Source: Cheiracanthium punctorium
Taxonomy: Eukaryota > Arthropoda > Arachnida > Araneae > Cheiracanthiidae
DNA length: 64,000 nt
Direction: 5' to 3'
Assembly: GCA_038373885.1 (NCBI GenBank)
Contig: JAWZYV010012349.1
Span: 166,501 to 230,500, forward strand
Shown here one piece after another: positions 1 through 10,000 of the stretch. The notes beneath the pieces were generated by a model. That model was not told the origin of the DNA. It searched no databases and saw nothing but the letters and a program-made list of their open reading frames with translations. Numbering within the stretch: position 1 is the stretch's first letter; every line of letters begins with the position of its first letter. The position numbers and the translations under genes are program-made.

Positions 1-248
1 GTCGTTGACGGTGCCCTCTTGTGTTAAGATCTCTATTGCCTTGCGTTTTAGACTGTAGCTATGATTATTATAATTGGTTATTTTTTCAATGTTATTAAAA
101 TCTATTTCCAAATTTTCCTTTAAGGCTAACTGAGATAGGGCAGTACTATGTCTATTTAATGTCATTAATGTGTTCTTTGATTCTGTCTTTTATTTTTTGT
201 TTTGTTACACCTATGTAATGGATGAATGAGTTAGAATCTTTATAAACA
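1..248 (-). mobile_element. Penelope-like GIY-YIG endonuclease fragment, left arm
   Basis: On the - strand this reads KDSNSFIHYIGVTKQKIKDR, then IKEHINDIK. After a one-base frameshift it continues HSTALSQLALKENLEIDFNN and SYSLKRKAIEIL. The HYIGVT...R..EH pattern, followed by a TALSQLALKEN..IDF block and a final KR.AIEI block, is the layout of the GIY-YIG endonuclease of Penelope-like retroelements. It is broken and lacks any reverse transcriptase, which may lie left of the window. It forms an inverted repeat with 275-525. Confidence 0.65.
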
Positions 249-274
249 AAATTAATTTTATAAAGTCCAGCAGT

Positions 275-525
275 TGTTTATAAAGATTCTAACTTATCCG
301 GCCATTACATAGGTGTAACAAAACGAAAAATAAGACTGAATCAAAGAACACATTAATGACATTAAATGTAAGACATAGTACTGCCCAATCTTGGTTAGCC
401 TTAAAAGAAAATTTGGAAATAGATTTTAATAACGGTGAAAAAATAGCCAATTATAATAACCGTAGCTACAGTCTAAAACGTGAGGCAATAGAGATCTTAA
501 CGCTAGAGGGTGCCGTCAACGACAT
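275..525 (+). mobile_element. Penelope-like GIY-YIG endonuclease fragment, right arm
   Basis: This is a second copy of the same endonuclease segment in opposite orientation, 26 bases from the first. It reads HYIGVTKRKI, is then frameshifted, and resumes as KENLEIDFNN and NRSYSLKREAIEIL. The two arms are near-identical but carry different lesions, so both are non-functional and they diverged after the inversion. Transcription through 1-525 would give a long hairpin. Confidence 0.65.
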
Positions 526-637
526 GACGCACGCACAAGTCGACGAAGACTGGAATGGCATGCTGGAGAGAAGGAAGAGATCTTCGCTGGTCCTGAAATT
601 GGGTGCGGGCGAAGTAGCCGAAAGCACACGACTATAA

Positions 638-1135
638 CAGGGTTTCTACAGACCTGGAAATTCAGGGAAATGAGTTTTGGTCCGGAAAAGTCAGGGAAAT
701 TAGCAGAAATGGAAGAAATGTCAGGGAAATGCAAGAAAAATTGAATTTTGTGGTAAAATCAAGAAAATATTGGCTGTTTGAACCTAAGTATAGAAATTGT
801 TTTATTTTCATTTTCTCATTCAACCTTATAAGTGATTTTAAAATGTGTTCTTTATGAGCATATTTCGTGCAGTTGAAATGTGCTTAGTTTTATCTTAAAT
901 TATTATCAAACATGGTTTTTGTTAGAATCCAGTGATGTCAAATAAGATTCTTGTATATATTAATTTTACTATTATTATTTGTAAAAATAGGGGCAGAATA
1001 TATAAAAAATTATTATTTAAAGGATGTAATGTTAAAAATAGAAACACAAAATTTGGAAAAGCACGCTAGATAAAGTCAGGGAAGAGCATGATAGATGTCA
1101 GGGAAGCAAAAGCTGTGAAATCTGTAGAAACCCTG
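638..1135. mobile_element. Non-autonomous DNA transposon, CAGGGTTTCTACAGA family, copy 1
   Basis: It begins CAGGGTTTCTACAGACCTG and ends TCTGTAGAAACCCTG, a terminal inverted repeat. The body holds repeated 'GTCAGGGAA' motifs near both ends. It is about 90% alike to the copy at 3703-4215. No target duplication is visible here and there is no coding capacity. Confidence 0.8.
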
Positions 1136-1547
1136 TTAAACACTTGGTGTGTTGTGTTTTTAATGCTTTTAAAGGATTTTAAAAGGCTTCTAACAACTTT
1201 AACTAATAAATAAACATTCTAATCTACCTTTTTAATCGTGCGATAAAAATAAATGTACTGTATGCTCTGTTATATGATGTATGTTTATTTCTTAACTACA
1301 AAATCATGCAAAAGTGCTACTATTTTGGCAACTAAAATTAAGGAAATGGCTACTAAATTTATGATTTTTATGTCGGTGAGGCTACTAATGATACTATTTT
1401 TGCCTCCTGGCATTGGTGGACACCCTGCCTGTGCAATTAGAGTAAATGTGGCAGAGACTGCAAACAGTTTTGCACTGCTCATAAATTCTCGAATTTAGTA
1501 GAATATAACTGTCCAGTTTAAATATGGCAAATGTGCATAATTCTAAT
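1136..1547. other. Intron sequence without recognised features
   Basis: AT-rich, presumed NOG1 intron. Small ORFs on both strands here overlap each other and resemble nothing I know. Confidence 0.5.
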
Positions 1548-1652
1548 GGAATATCACCAAGGCTGTATAAAAAATATTTTATACACTTGCTGTGGAAATA
1601 TTCCTACAGCAAAATACCATAGTGCACCAAACATGTGCACTTTGGTACAAGC
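1548..1652 (+). ncRNA. H/ACA snoRNA-like, family A copy 1
   Basis: This 105-base unit folds as hairpin-hinge-hairpin-tail. The first stem is GGAATAT/ATATTCC, with an internal pocket and an inner stem TGTATAAAA/TTTTATACA. The hinge ACAGCA (1606-1611) fits box H (ANANNA). The second hairpin pairs ACCA/TGGT and GTGCAC/GTGCAC. ACA at 1647-1649 is followed by exactly three bases. H/ACA RNAs guide pseudouridylation; the target here is not identified. A second unit of identical length at 2004-2108 keeps the outer stems with changes. Confidence 0.65.
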
Positions 1653-1729
1653 TTGAATTTTAATAAAATCTTTGTAAAGATTGTTATGCTTATTCATGTA
1701 ATATGTACTTTACTATTGTTGTGTGCCTC

Positions 1730-1815
1730 ACCATGGCTGAGTAGATAAGACAGGGAATACAGTAGACAGCTAAAGTTGTGAATGGGTTCTGGATTGCTAT
1801 GTGGCTGTTGATCTA
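1730..1815 (+). repeat. Possible tRNA-derived SINE head
   Basis: CATGGCTGAGTAGATAAGAC resembles a Pol III A box, and GGGTTCTGGATTGC about 50 bases on resembles a degenerate B box. No tail or target duplication was found. Confidence 0.25.
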
Positions 1816-2003
1816 AGTTTCTGGAGTTAGGGATGGTTTTTCTTCAGATGTAAAATGAATATGCCCTTTAAAGCTCTCTACCCAATACATTTCCCTAGGC
1901 AGATATCCTTCGTGTAGGTTTGCCTTTGTGATGTGCATTATTGCTATCGTTGTGTATTGAAATGTGCACAAAAAGAGTGCTTATTATTCAATTTACATGT
2001 TGT

Positions 2004-2108
2004 GGAATATTACCAAGGCTGTATAAAAACATTTTGCACATGCTGTGGAAATATTCCTATATCAAAATACCATAATGCACCCAATAAATAATGCATTTGG
2101 TTACAAGT
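2004..2108 (+). ncRNA. H/ACA snoRNA-like, family A copy 2
   Basis: This second 105-base copy begins GGAATATT and pairs with AATATTCC. The hinge ATATCA (2059-2064) fits box H, and the second hairpin keeps ACC/GGT and an ATGCA-type stem. ACA at 2103-2105 lies three bases from the end. Loops differ from copy 1 while hinge, tail and outer stem are kept, which supports an RNA under selection. Confidence 0.65.
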
Positions 2109-3115
2109 TTAAATTTTAACTGAATATTTTTTTAAAGTACGTGCGTTTGTGTTTAATATGTGCAGTTCTATCCATGCAGCATTGAAGAATGCTTATTCAA
2201 TCGAATAGATCTTATGAACTTAATGGGCAAATATAACTTATTACATCCTTGTACTGAGTACCAGGAAGTAATGTGATCGTGAAAAATTTTGGTATCCAGA
2301 TTTTGACAAAAAAAAGTGGAATGTGACTACCTCTAAATTTAATTTTATGAGTTTTTGCGAGACATTGTCAAAAGAGTTTTTGCGACACATTTGCAAAAGT
2401 CAGGTGTGTTAGTAGATAATTGACTGGGAAGAAAGACGTCAGTTGACCAGGGTTCATCATTCAGATGTGCATTTTGTTTGGAGACGTGTGTGGTCAGTGA
2501 CTCCCACCTACCAAACCAAAGACAAGGCTTTGCTCTTCAGCTGAAAATACAGGAAATAAAAACGTATGATAAAAATTCTGAAGAGTGAGTCATGGCAGAA
2601 AGGTTAAATACATTAAGGTCTATGGATACCTTCTATTCATTAAAAGTCTGTGATGAATCACTTTTTTTCGGCTGTGATCAAAATCTTGCTGATATTTTAA
2701 GCTTGTCAGTTTTTGGCAAAATGTCGCCCAATTAAATGTTAAAATGTATCTTTCAAACTGACCCCAGTTTGATGGTATCTCAAATGTTTTGCTGGAAATC
2801 TTAGTGTCATTGCATTATTCTATCTCTTACAAACAAAATAAGTTTAGATGAAGTGCACTGAAAATATTTATAATTTAATAGACATAGGAGAAAGGAATAG
2901 AAGTAAGAGAAATGAGCACGGAAGTATTCTATTATAATCCATTTATAAATGACTGCAATTTACTATGTTAAAAAAAACTAATAAATTTTAAAACATTAAG
3001 TAAAATTAATTTTTATCTTTAGTCGCAGGACATATAATTAGGATTTATATGGAATTCTGAATGGTTTATGCAGGTTTTATATGTGGTTTTGATATGTTAC
3101 AGTAACCCATTGAAC
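2109..3115. other. Intron sequence without recognised features
   Basis: AT-rich, no ORF of note and no clear repeat ends. Confidence 0.5.
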
Positions 3116-3292
3116 CAGGTATGGGCAACCTTTGGAAAGTTGCAGGCCAAACTTTAGGATGCTTGCGAAATCACAGGCCATATGATTGGGATTTATGAGA
3201 TTTTGTATGGTTTATATGGATTTTATATTTGGTTTTGATATGCTCTATGGGATGGGCCACATCTAGCCCGCCAGCCAGAGGGTGCCCATATG
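3116..3292. mobile_element. hAT-like MITE, CAGGTATGGGCAACC family, copy 1
   Basis: It begins CAGGTATGGGCAACC and ends GGGTGCCCATATG. It shares 'TTGCAGGCCAAACTT' and 'TGGTTTATATGG..TTTTATAT' blocks with 13248-13414 and 60240-60424. Non-coding. Confidence 0.6.
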
Positions 3293-3317
3293 TATGCTAT
3301 ATAATTTTTGTATTTCA

Positions 3318-3383
3318 TGTCAATGATGAAACTCCAAGTGTCTTATAGAATATGCTGATAATTAGAGGCTGTTTCTGAGACAG
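3318..3383 (+). ncRNA. C/D box snoRNA-like, family 1 copy a
   Basis: Box C ATGATGA (3323-3329) and box D CTGA (3375-3378) are bracketed by a terminal stem TGTC/GACA. The 13 bases before box D are TTAGAGGCTGTTT, the same as in four other units downstream. C/D snoRNAs guide 2'-O-methylation of the base paired with the fifth guide position before D. The guide complements AACAGCCTCTA, which I recall in LSU rRNA at the site of human 28S A2350. Confidence 0.8.
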
Positions 3384-3702
3384 GTTAAATATTACTGCTG
3401 GTTTTCATCTCAAGATAACACTTATGCAGCTTGTGTTTCTCATAGCATTGTGGAAAAAACAAAATTTCATGAGATTTTTTGTATTTCATAGATATTGCTG
3501 CATTTTTTTCAATGCTGACAAGTTACTACCGTGTTTACTCACATAATAATCACCTGCTATCCTTTTTGAAGCAGAAAAAAAATAGCTTTGTAGCAAATTT
3601 TACCTGCATAATAGTCGCACCTAGACTTTCACCATGAAAAATTGGCAAAGAAAAAGTGCAACTATTAAGCGAGTAAATACGATAATTATAAACACTAAGA
3701 TA

Positions 3703-4215
3703 CAGGGTTTCTACAGACCTGGAAAGTCAGGGAAATGAGTTTTGGTCAGGGATTTCGGAAAAAAGTCAGGGAAATTAGCAGAAATTGAAGAAATGTCAGG
3801 GAAATGCAAGAAAAATTGAATTTTGCAGTAAAATCAAGAAAATATTTGCTGTTTGAACCTGAGTATGGAAATTGTTTTATTTTCATTTTCTCATTCAACC
3901 TTATAAATGATTTTAAAATGTGTTCTTTATGAGCATATTTTGTGCAGTTGAAATATGCTTAGTTTTATCTTAAATTATTATCAAACATGGTTTTTGTTAG
4001 AATCCAGTGATGTCAAATAAGATTCTTGTATATATTTTATTATTATTTGTAAAAATAGGGGCAAAATATATATAAAATTATTAATTAAAGGATGTAATGT
4101 TAAAAATAGAATCGCAAAATTTGGGAAAGAACGCTAGATAAAGTCAGGGAAAAGCGTGATAAATGTCAGGGAAAGTCGGGCAAAAGTCAGGGAAGTGAAA
4201 TCTGTAGAAACCCTG
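3703..4215. mobile_element. Non-autonomous DNA transposon, CAGGGTTTCTACAGA family, copy 2
   Basis: CAGGGTTTCTACAGACCTG at the left and TCTGTAGAAACCCTG at the right, with a 6-bp flanking duplication AAGATA (3697-3702 and 4216-4221). Its body is homologous to 638-1135. Confidence 0.85.
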
Positions 4216-4419
4216 AAGATAATTTTTCATTAACTGATAAAAAACATAATTTTCCCAATGTAATTTATTTAATATTTTATTTAAAATGTTAAACTGAAAT
4301 CTATTAGGTTTACTTAAGGATATCTTACATACCCATTATTTCTATGTTGGGGGGAGGGAATACCAACTGCTACAAATTTTGGAGTGTTCTCATATTACTT
4401 TTGTAAAAGGATGTTGTGT

Positions 4420-4486
4420 ATCTGTGATGAATCATCTTGACTCTTGAGTTATCTATGAAAATAATTAGAGGCTGTTTCTGAGACTG
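4420..4486 (+). ncRNA. C/D box snoRNA-like, family 1 copy b
   Basis: Box C GTGATGA (4424-4430) and box D CTGA (4478-4481), guide TTAGAGGCTGTTT directly before D. A C'-like TATGAAA lies between. It is the first of two copies made by the 232-bp tandem duplication. Confidence 0.75.
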
Positions 4487-4651
4487 CATAACATCTTGGT
4501 CAAGACCAGTGGCATAGCCAAGGGAGGGATAGGGGGTCATAACCCCCCCCCCCCACCATGAGGAATTTTTTGCCATACAAAATGTAAAAAAATACAGACT
4601 GCTACAAATTTTGAAGTGTTCTCATATTACTTTTGTAAAAAGATGTTGTGT

Positions 4652-4718
4652 ATCTATGATGAATCATCTTGATTCTTGAGTTATCTATGAAAATAATTAG
4701 AGGCTGTTTCTGAGACTG
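4652..4718 (+). ncRNA. C/D box snoRNA-like, family 1 copy c
   Basis: Box C ATGATGA (4656-4662), box D CTGA (4710-4713), same guide. It differs from copy b at only a few positions, one of them inside box C and still permitted (GTGATGA to ATGATGA). Confidence 0.75.
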
Positions 4719-4738
4719 CATAACATCTTGGTCAAGAC

Positions 4739-4910
4739 CAGTGGCGTAGCCAAGGGAGGGATAGGGGGTCATAACCACCCCCACCCCCCATGAGGAATTT
4801 TTTGCCATACAATATGTATATTTTTCACTCCGTTATCACACATATACATATGTGAATTGCGGTAGTCGTAAGCCCCCCACCCCCATGAAAAATTTCTGGC
4901 TACGCCACTG
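4739..4910. mobile_element. hAT-like MITE, CAGTGGCGTAGCC family
   Basis: It begins CAGTGGCGTAGCCAAGG and ends CTGGCTACGCCACTG, with C-rich stretches inside. The first base of the right flank does not duplicate the left, probably because this copy was formed by the local duplication. Confidence 0.6.
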
Positions 4911-5019
4911 GTCTATATTTAACTATTTTAAATTTGATTGCTTATAAATACTGTAGAACCTTTTTGTATCAGGGAAAGACATGTTTTCTTTATGTTACTG
5001 CAATGTTTTCTAACATTGG

Positions 5020-5090
5020 TGTTTCAGTGATGAATCACAATTGCGCTTTTGAATTATCTATGATATAATTAGAGGCTGTTTCTGAGAACA
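5020..5090 (+). ncRNA. C/D box snoRNA-like, family 1 copy d
   Basis: Box C GTGATGA (5027-5033), box D CTGA (5082-5085), guide TTAGAGGCTGTTT. The middle has diverged from copies a-c while boxes and guide are unchanged. Confidence 0.78.
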
Positions 5091-5237
5091 CAAAGGCTTA
5101 ATCAAGGATATTGACCATGCTATTGCTAATCTCAAATTTGCACAAGATGCTCTGCTAAGACCCGCAAAGTTCTCCACTAGAGAAAAAGTTTGTGAAACTC
5201 TGCACTAGACTTGTGTGTAAAATATTCCTAAATTTAT

Positions 5238-5310
5238 ATGCCAGTGATGAAATAATGTTTACTTCTGAAGTAAAATTTTTGTAGATAGTTAGAGGCTGTT
5301 TCTGAGGCAC
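5238..5310 (+). ncRNA. C/D box snoRNA-like, family 1 copy e
   Basis: Box C GTGATGA (5244-5250), D' CTGA (5265-5268), box D CTGA (5302-5305), guide TTAGAGGCTGTTT. The terminal stem TGCC/GGCA replaces TGTC/GACA of copy a, a compensating change. Confidence 0.82.
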
Positions 5311-6603
5311 TAAAGTATATTGCAATTTAGTAGTAATAATTTAATTTTTAAAATTTGCAGTTTTTAATTTGTCATCAGTTGCTGTGACTTTGTGTTCATT
5401 ATAATCAAGTTTTCTCTATTCTCTTTTTTACTTAATACTTGAAAGATGCAATGTTTTTCACTGTGTTATTTAGAATTAAAATGAATTACCTTAATCTGGT
5501 ACTATAGATATGAGTTTTAAATATGTTAATTTTTATAAAACAATTAAATGAAAATGTGACTATTAAGGGTAATTAATATTATAATTATATATATAATTAT
5601 ATATATAATTATAATATTACTATAAAATGTTTAAAATTAGTTACATTTCAAAAGCAACAAAATGGTGGCATGTCATATTGTGTCATGAAAATTCCATTTT
5701 GCTCATGATTTTTTTTTTTCTGAACTCCAGTAGACACCCTGAATATCCGTCATATTAGCCGGATGCAATATGCTTGCCTGCTATCCATTGCATCCCTACT
5801 TTTTGTACAAGGGTATGGGAACCAAGATGGATAAAATTAGCAAAATTGTTTTAAATTTTGTAATTGCACAGCTCTTCTGCTAGCAGTTTCATAATTGTGT
5901 AGCCCGTACAACTGTGCTAAATTAAAATTAGTTACACTTTAACTTTGTTATTGGAAATGACTTCCTTTAACTTACGTGTACTTTTAACAACTGAATTTCA
6001 GCTAATTTGTAATAAAAATTCAGTTTTGAAATGCTGGTAACACTTTATTATTTTTTTTGCCAAGCACACTAATGCAAGGAACATAAATGATTTATAAATT
6101 TAACTATAAAAACACACAAAAAATTAAAACTATTAAGTATTATCAGTATTTTAAATACATAAATTTAGGACCTACCATTTTTAAAGCAAGCTAATACTAA
6201 GTCTGCAAAGCCAGTGTTTCCAAACTTTCAATATCGGTATAACCCTTTTATAATTTTTGCAACACTCGTAAATAATAACAATATAAATAACATTCAATAA
6301 ATCTCAAAATAAATAACATTCATATTCTATATGTTAATGAGAGTAAAGGGATAAAATTGTGGAGACAGTAAATCATCATAATTTAGTTCCCTGGTTACCA
6401 ATCTGATTATATAATTATGAGTATTTTTCAACATCAAAAATTGATCTTTTACAGACATTTCATCAAACTCAGTGAATTTCACTGTTATATTTCAATTTTG
6501 TATAGTAAAATAGCTCTGAAAAATATTTTTTTTATTTTGATTGTTGTGTTCAGATAAGTCACTAGTCAAATGTTTTTAGATTTCTGTAAATATTTGTTTA
6601 GAA
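5311..6603. other. Intron sequence, mostly unrecognised
   Basis: AT-rich with an (AT)-rich palindrome around 5578-5622. At 5728-5739 TAGACACCCTG looks like a lone right end of the CAGGGTGTCTACCA family seen at 25813. No exon could be found. Confidence 0.5.
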
Positions 6604-6905
6604 CAGCGATTCCCAACCTTTTAACATTTTGCCTCCCCAACAAAGACCAACTTATGATGGCACCCCCTCCCCCCCCATATTCTTCAGCATATATTTATTC
6701 TTAAACAATGAGTATTTAGTTGCCTTTTGTACAGAATGTTATTAGTTAAAGCTTGAATAAACATTTAAATGAAAATAGAAATATTTTGGAGTAAAACTAA
6801 GAATAAATAAGATGATTTTTTTAAAACATGCATTATTACTTGCTTTGCCTGTTTTTCTCGTGCCCTCCTAAGGGCTGGGGGTGCTCCACTGGTTGGGAAT
6901 TGCTG
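6604..6905. mobile_element. hAT MITE, CAGCGATTCCCAACC family
   Basis: Ends are CAGCGATTCCCAACC and GGTTGGGAATTGCTG. The flanks GTTTAGAA and GCTTAGAA form an 8-bp target duplication with one mismatch. It ends only 53 bases before a NOG1 exon. Confidence 0.85.
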
Positions 6906-6958
6906 GCTTAGAAAACAGCTTTAATTTTTGAGAATCATTTTTATTTTATTTTTGTTAG

Positions 6959-7042
6959 TGTTGCTAAAGAATATGTCAGGCTTCTCAAGTATGGAGATTC
7001 TCTCTATAGATGTAAATTGCTGAAGAAAGCAGCTCTGGGAAG
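6959..7042 (+). CDS. GTPBP4: NOG1 exon (first visible)
   Basis: The exon begins after TTTGTTAG and ends AG/GTAATT. It encodes [14 protein letters not shown], then [12 protein letters not shown] and the first two bases of an Arg codon. One base at its 5' end completes a codon from a missing upstream exon. This matches the helical domain just before the GTPase core in animal NOG1. Confidence 0.93.
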
Positions 7043-10000
7043 GTAATTTATCATTTCATTTTATTTTACTGAAGCCATTTAATGCATAATGTTGTTAATT
7101 TATTACACTTATATCTTGAGTGTAATTTAAAATGTTGTGCAAAATAATTAAGAAGTTTTATTAGCACCTGTTGTTTTCAGTAGGTGTTCAGTCAGCTGTC
7201 TTACAAACTATGAAATACAATGTATACAGGTGTAGCTAGTCCGGCTAAAGGGGGGGGGGTTTCTCATTTGTCTCCCCCCCTCCTTTATATACGTCTATTA
7301 TGTAAAAACTTTAATTACAGTGAAAAAGGTTTTCCATTTATAATCATCTAATAGTTTTCATGAAAATAAAAATGCATAATTTTTAAGCATTGTTTTTTTT
7401 TAAAGGTAATTTTATTAAAATTACTCAAGTAGTTGTAAATAAGTGGGATCCAATTGTGGAAATAAGTTCTGTTCAGTGAACACTCAAATTTAGGGCAGAT
7501 TCTAATAGATTTTCATTTTAATAATTTAAAAAGCTTATGTCAGACACATTTATTACCAATTTTTATAGCAAACCCACTGAGAACAGTATTTTGCTCTTGA
7601 ATGGAGTGTGTAAAGTTTAATCACAAAAACAATTTTAATGAGCCTTCATACACTAAGTCTGGTTTATACATTTTCCAAGTTCTCAATTATTGCATCTACA
7701 GTATATGCAAATTTTCGAACCACTTGCATTTTTAATACATTTACCTCTTGAAATGTTTTCTGTGGTTGTGTAACAATGAGAAATACTTCACTATAAAATA
7801 TTTAATATTTTATTGTGATATAGATAATATTTTAAGATAACAATATATAATATTTTAAGGATATCTGTGATAATAATTGTATCTCTATTTAAAAAAAATA
7901 ACTGTAAAAATGCTTTTAATAGAATGGCTACAATCATGAAACGACAGAACCAGAGTCTTCAGTATTTAGAACAAGTTAGACAACACATGTCACGTTTGCC
8001 ATCTATTGATCCTAACACAAGGACTTTATTAATATGTGGATTTCCAAATGTTGGGAAATCTAGCTTTATAAATAAGGTAAACTGATTTTAAATTAATATT
8101 TGCTATTAAAAATATTTTATTGAATTTTAAGCCAAAGAGTTTTTTTATTTTTATTTTAGAATTACGATTTGATGAAGATGTGTATACTGAAACCTGCCTT
8201 AAATAAATCTTTTATGAGGGGGGGGGGGAGAATCAATTTTAACAAAATTTTTAGTGTGAATCTGATGCATTGGAAAGAATTTTTTATTAACTTGAAGTTA
8301 TGTTTGCCATTAAAAAAATTTCAATTCTTTAAGGTAGGTTTTATTCTATTGAAATTTACTCTTCAGTTGCGTCTGTAGAAAATATTCAATGCAGAATCAC
8401 AGTTACAAATTTGTGATTGAAGATATAAATTATTTCATTGGTCTGAAAATTTGTATCTTGCTGAAAGTTCCCTTTCTCACTTTGAAATGACTTTTAGTAT
8501 TAAATCAATAATTTAAAAAAATTACAAAGGTTATGAACCTGTTTAAATCCTTTAGAAATATCTTTTTAAGGGAAATGCAAAAGTAACTAATGATGATATG
8601 CAGAGATCCAACGCTGATTTTAAATGTGTTGAAATGTATATCTGAAGTTTCACTTAATATATTTTATTTTAAGTAAAAATTTAACTGATTATTAGTTTTT
8701 ATATGCATGGTTACAGTGAGATTAATTTAGTTTAAAAGTTGTTAAAAAATATACTTTATAATCCTCAGTAAAAACAACTAAAATACCTAAAAATCTGATA
8801 AAATGTATTTTAGCCTCAATAAAGGACCATCATCTGTTGTAGTTGCATGCATATTCAGTTGCACTACTTATTACAACTTCTTATACTTTCATTGTTCTCA
8901 GTACAGGAAGTAATACTGATGATGGTGCTATATTGGAGCCAGAATAGAGTTTAACAGACTTTGAGGTAATTTCATTATTTTTAATTAGATTTGGATGAAT
9001 TAATTTTCTAAATCTTAAGCATACAAAAGTATTAAACATACAAATGTAAGTGATAGTTGTCCACTAGTACATGTAATTTAATACCTTTTGACTTCTTTTT
9101 GTTAGGGGGGGGGGTGTATGTTTATGTACTACCTCTACCAAAAACAGTAAAAGAGCTCAGGGAACAGATTAAAGCTACTGTTATGACCATATACAGGACA
9201 CTACAGATTACATGAAATGAGTTCAACTGTTTGCTTGGGCATGTGTTGAATGGCTCATGAAATGCATGTAAAAACATTTATAGAGTACCAAAAGTATGAG
9301 GAGTTATTTTCATATATCAGTCATGTTTGTACTTGTAATACTGGAATGTGTGTGTGTGTGTGTGTGATTTTGAAAATGAATGAATTTTCTAGGGCATTAA
9401 TTTCATGTGTGATATGCAAACCAATTAAAATGCAGACATGTATATTGGTAAAAAGAAATGCTTGTGTAACTAATGATGATACTCAAAATCAATATTGACT
9501 TACATTTCTCCATACTTAGCTATGTGCAAAAATGTATGTCTGGTGCTTAGTTTATTTTTCACTAAACTAATTTTTTTTAACTATAAAGTTCATTTAACTG
9601 TTGTCTAATATTATGGCTACAATTGACAGCGAATGTAGTTTACTGTATGGATAGATGGTTATATAGTAAACGAATGTTGTGTAATGATATGAAATATTTT
9701 AATGATAAATATCAATATCATAGCTTGTAAAGAATAAAATATTTTGCTTAACTAATGATAAATATCAATATCATAGCTTGTAAAGAATAAAATATTTTGC
9801 TTAACTAATGATGAATTGCAGATCCAACGCTGAATTAGAATGTGTTGCAACGAATGTCTGAAGTTTAGCAAAGTTAAAAGTATTCAGATAATTTATGTTC
9901 GTGTTATAAATTTGCTTTCAGTTTTAATGTCGTGTAATAATATGATATATTTTAATGATAAATATCAATATCATAGCTTGTAAAGAATAAAATATTTTGC

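Larger units (their letters stand above)
4367..4825 (+). repeat. Tandem duplication, unit 232 bp
   Basis: Two adjacent copies start at CTGCTACAAATTTTG (4367 and 4599). Each holds one C/D snoRNA-like unit and the left end of a CAGTGGCRTAGCCAAGG element (4507 and 4739). The short - strand ORFs here are by-products of the duplication. Confidence 0.9.

Noticed and set aside
4370..4808. Two near-identical 68-codon - strand ORFs
   Set aside because: They result from the 232-bp tandem duplication and overlap C/D units and MITE ends; no protein features.
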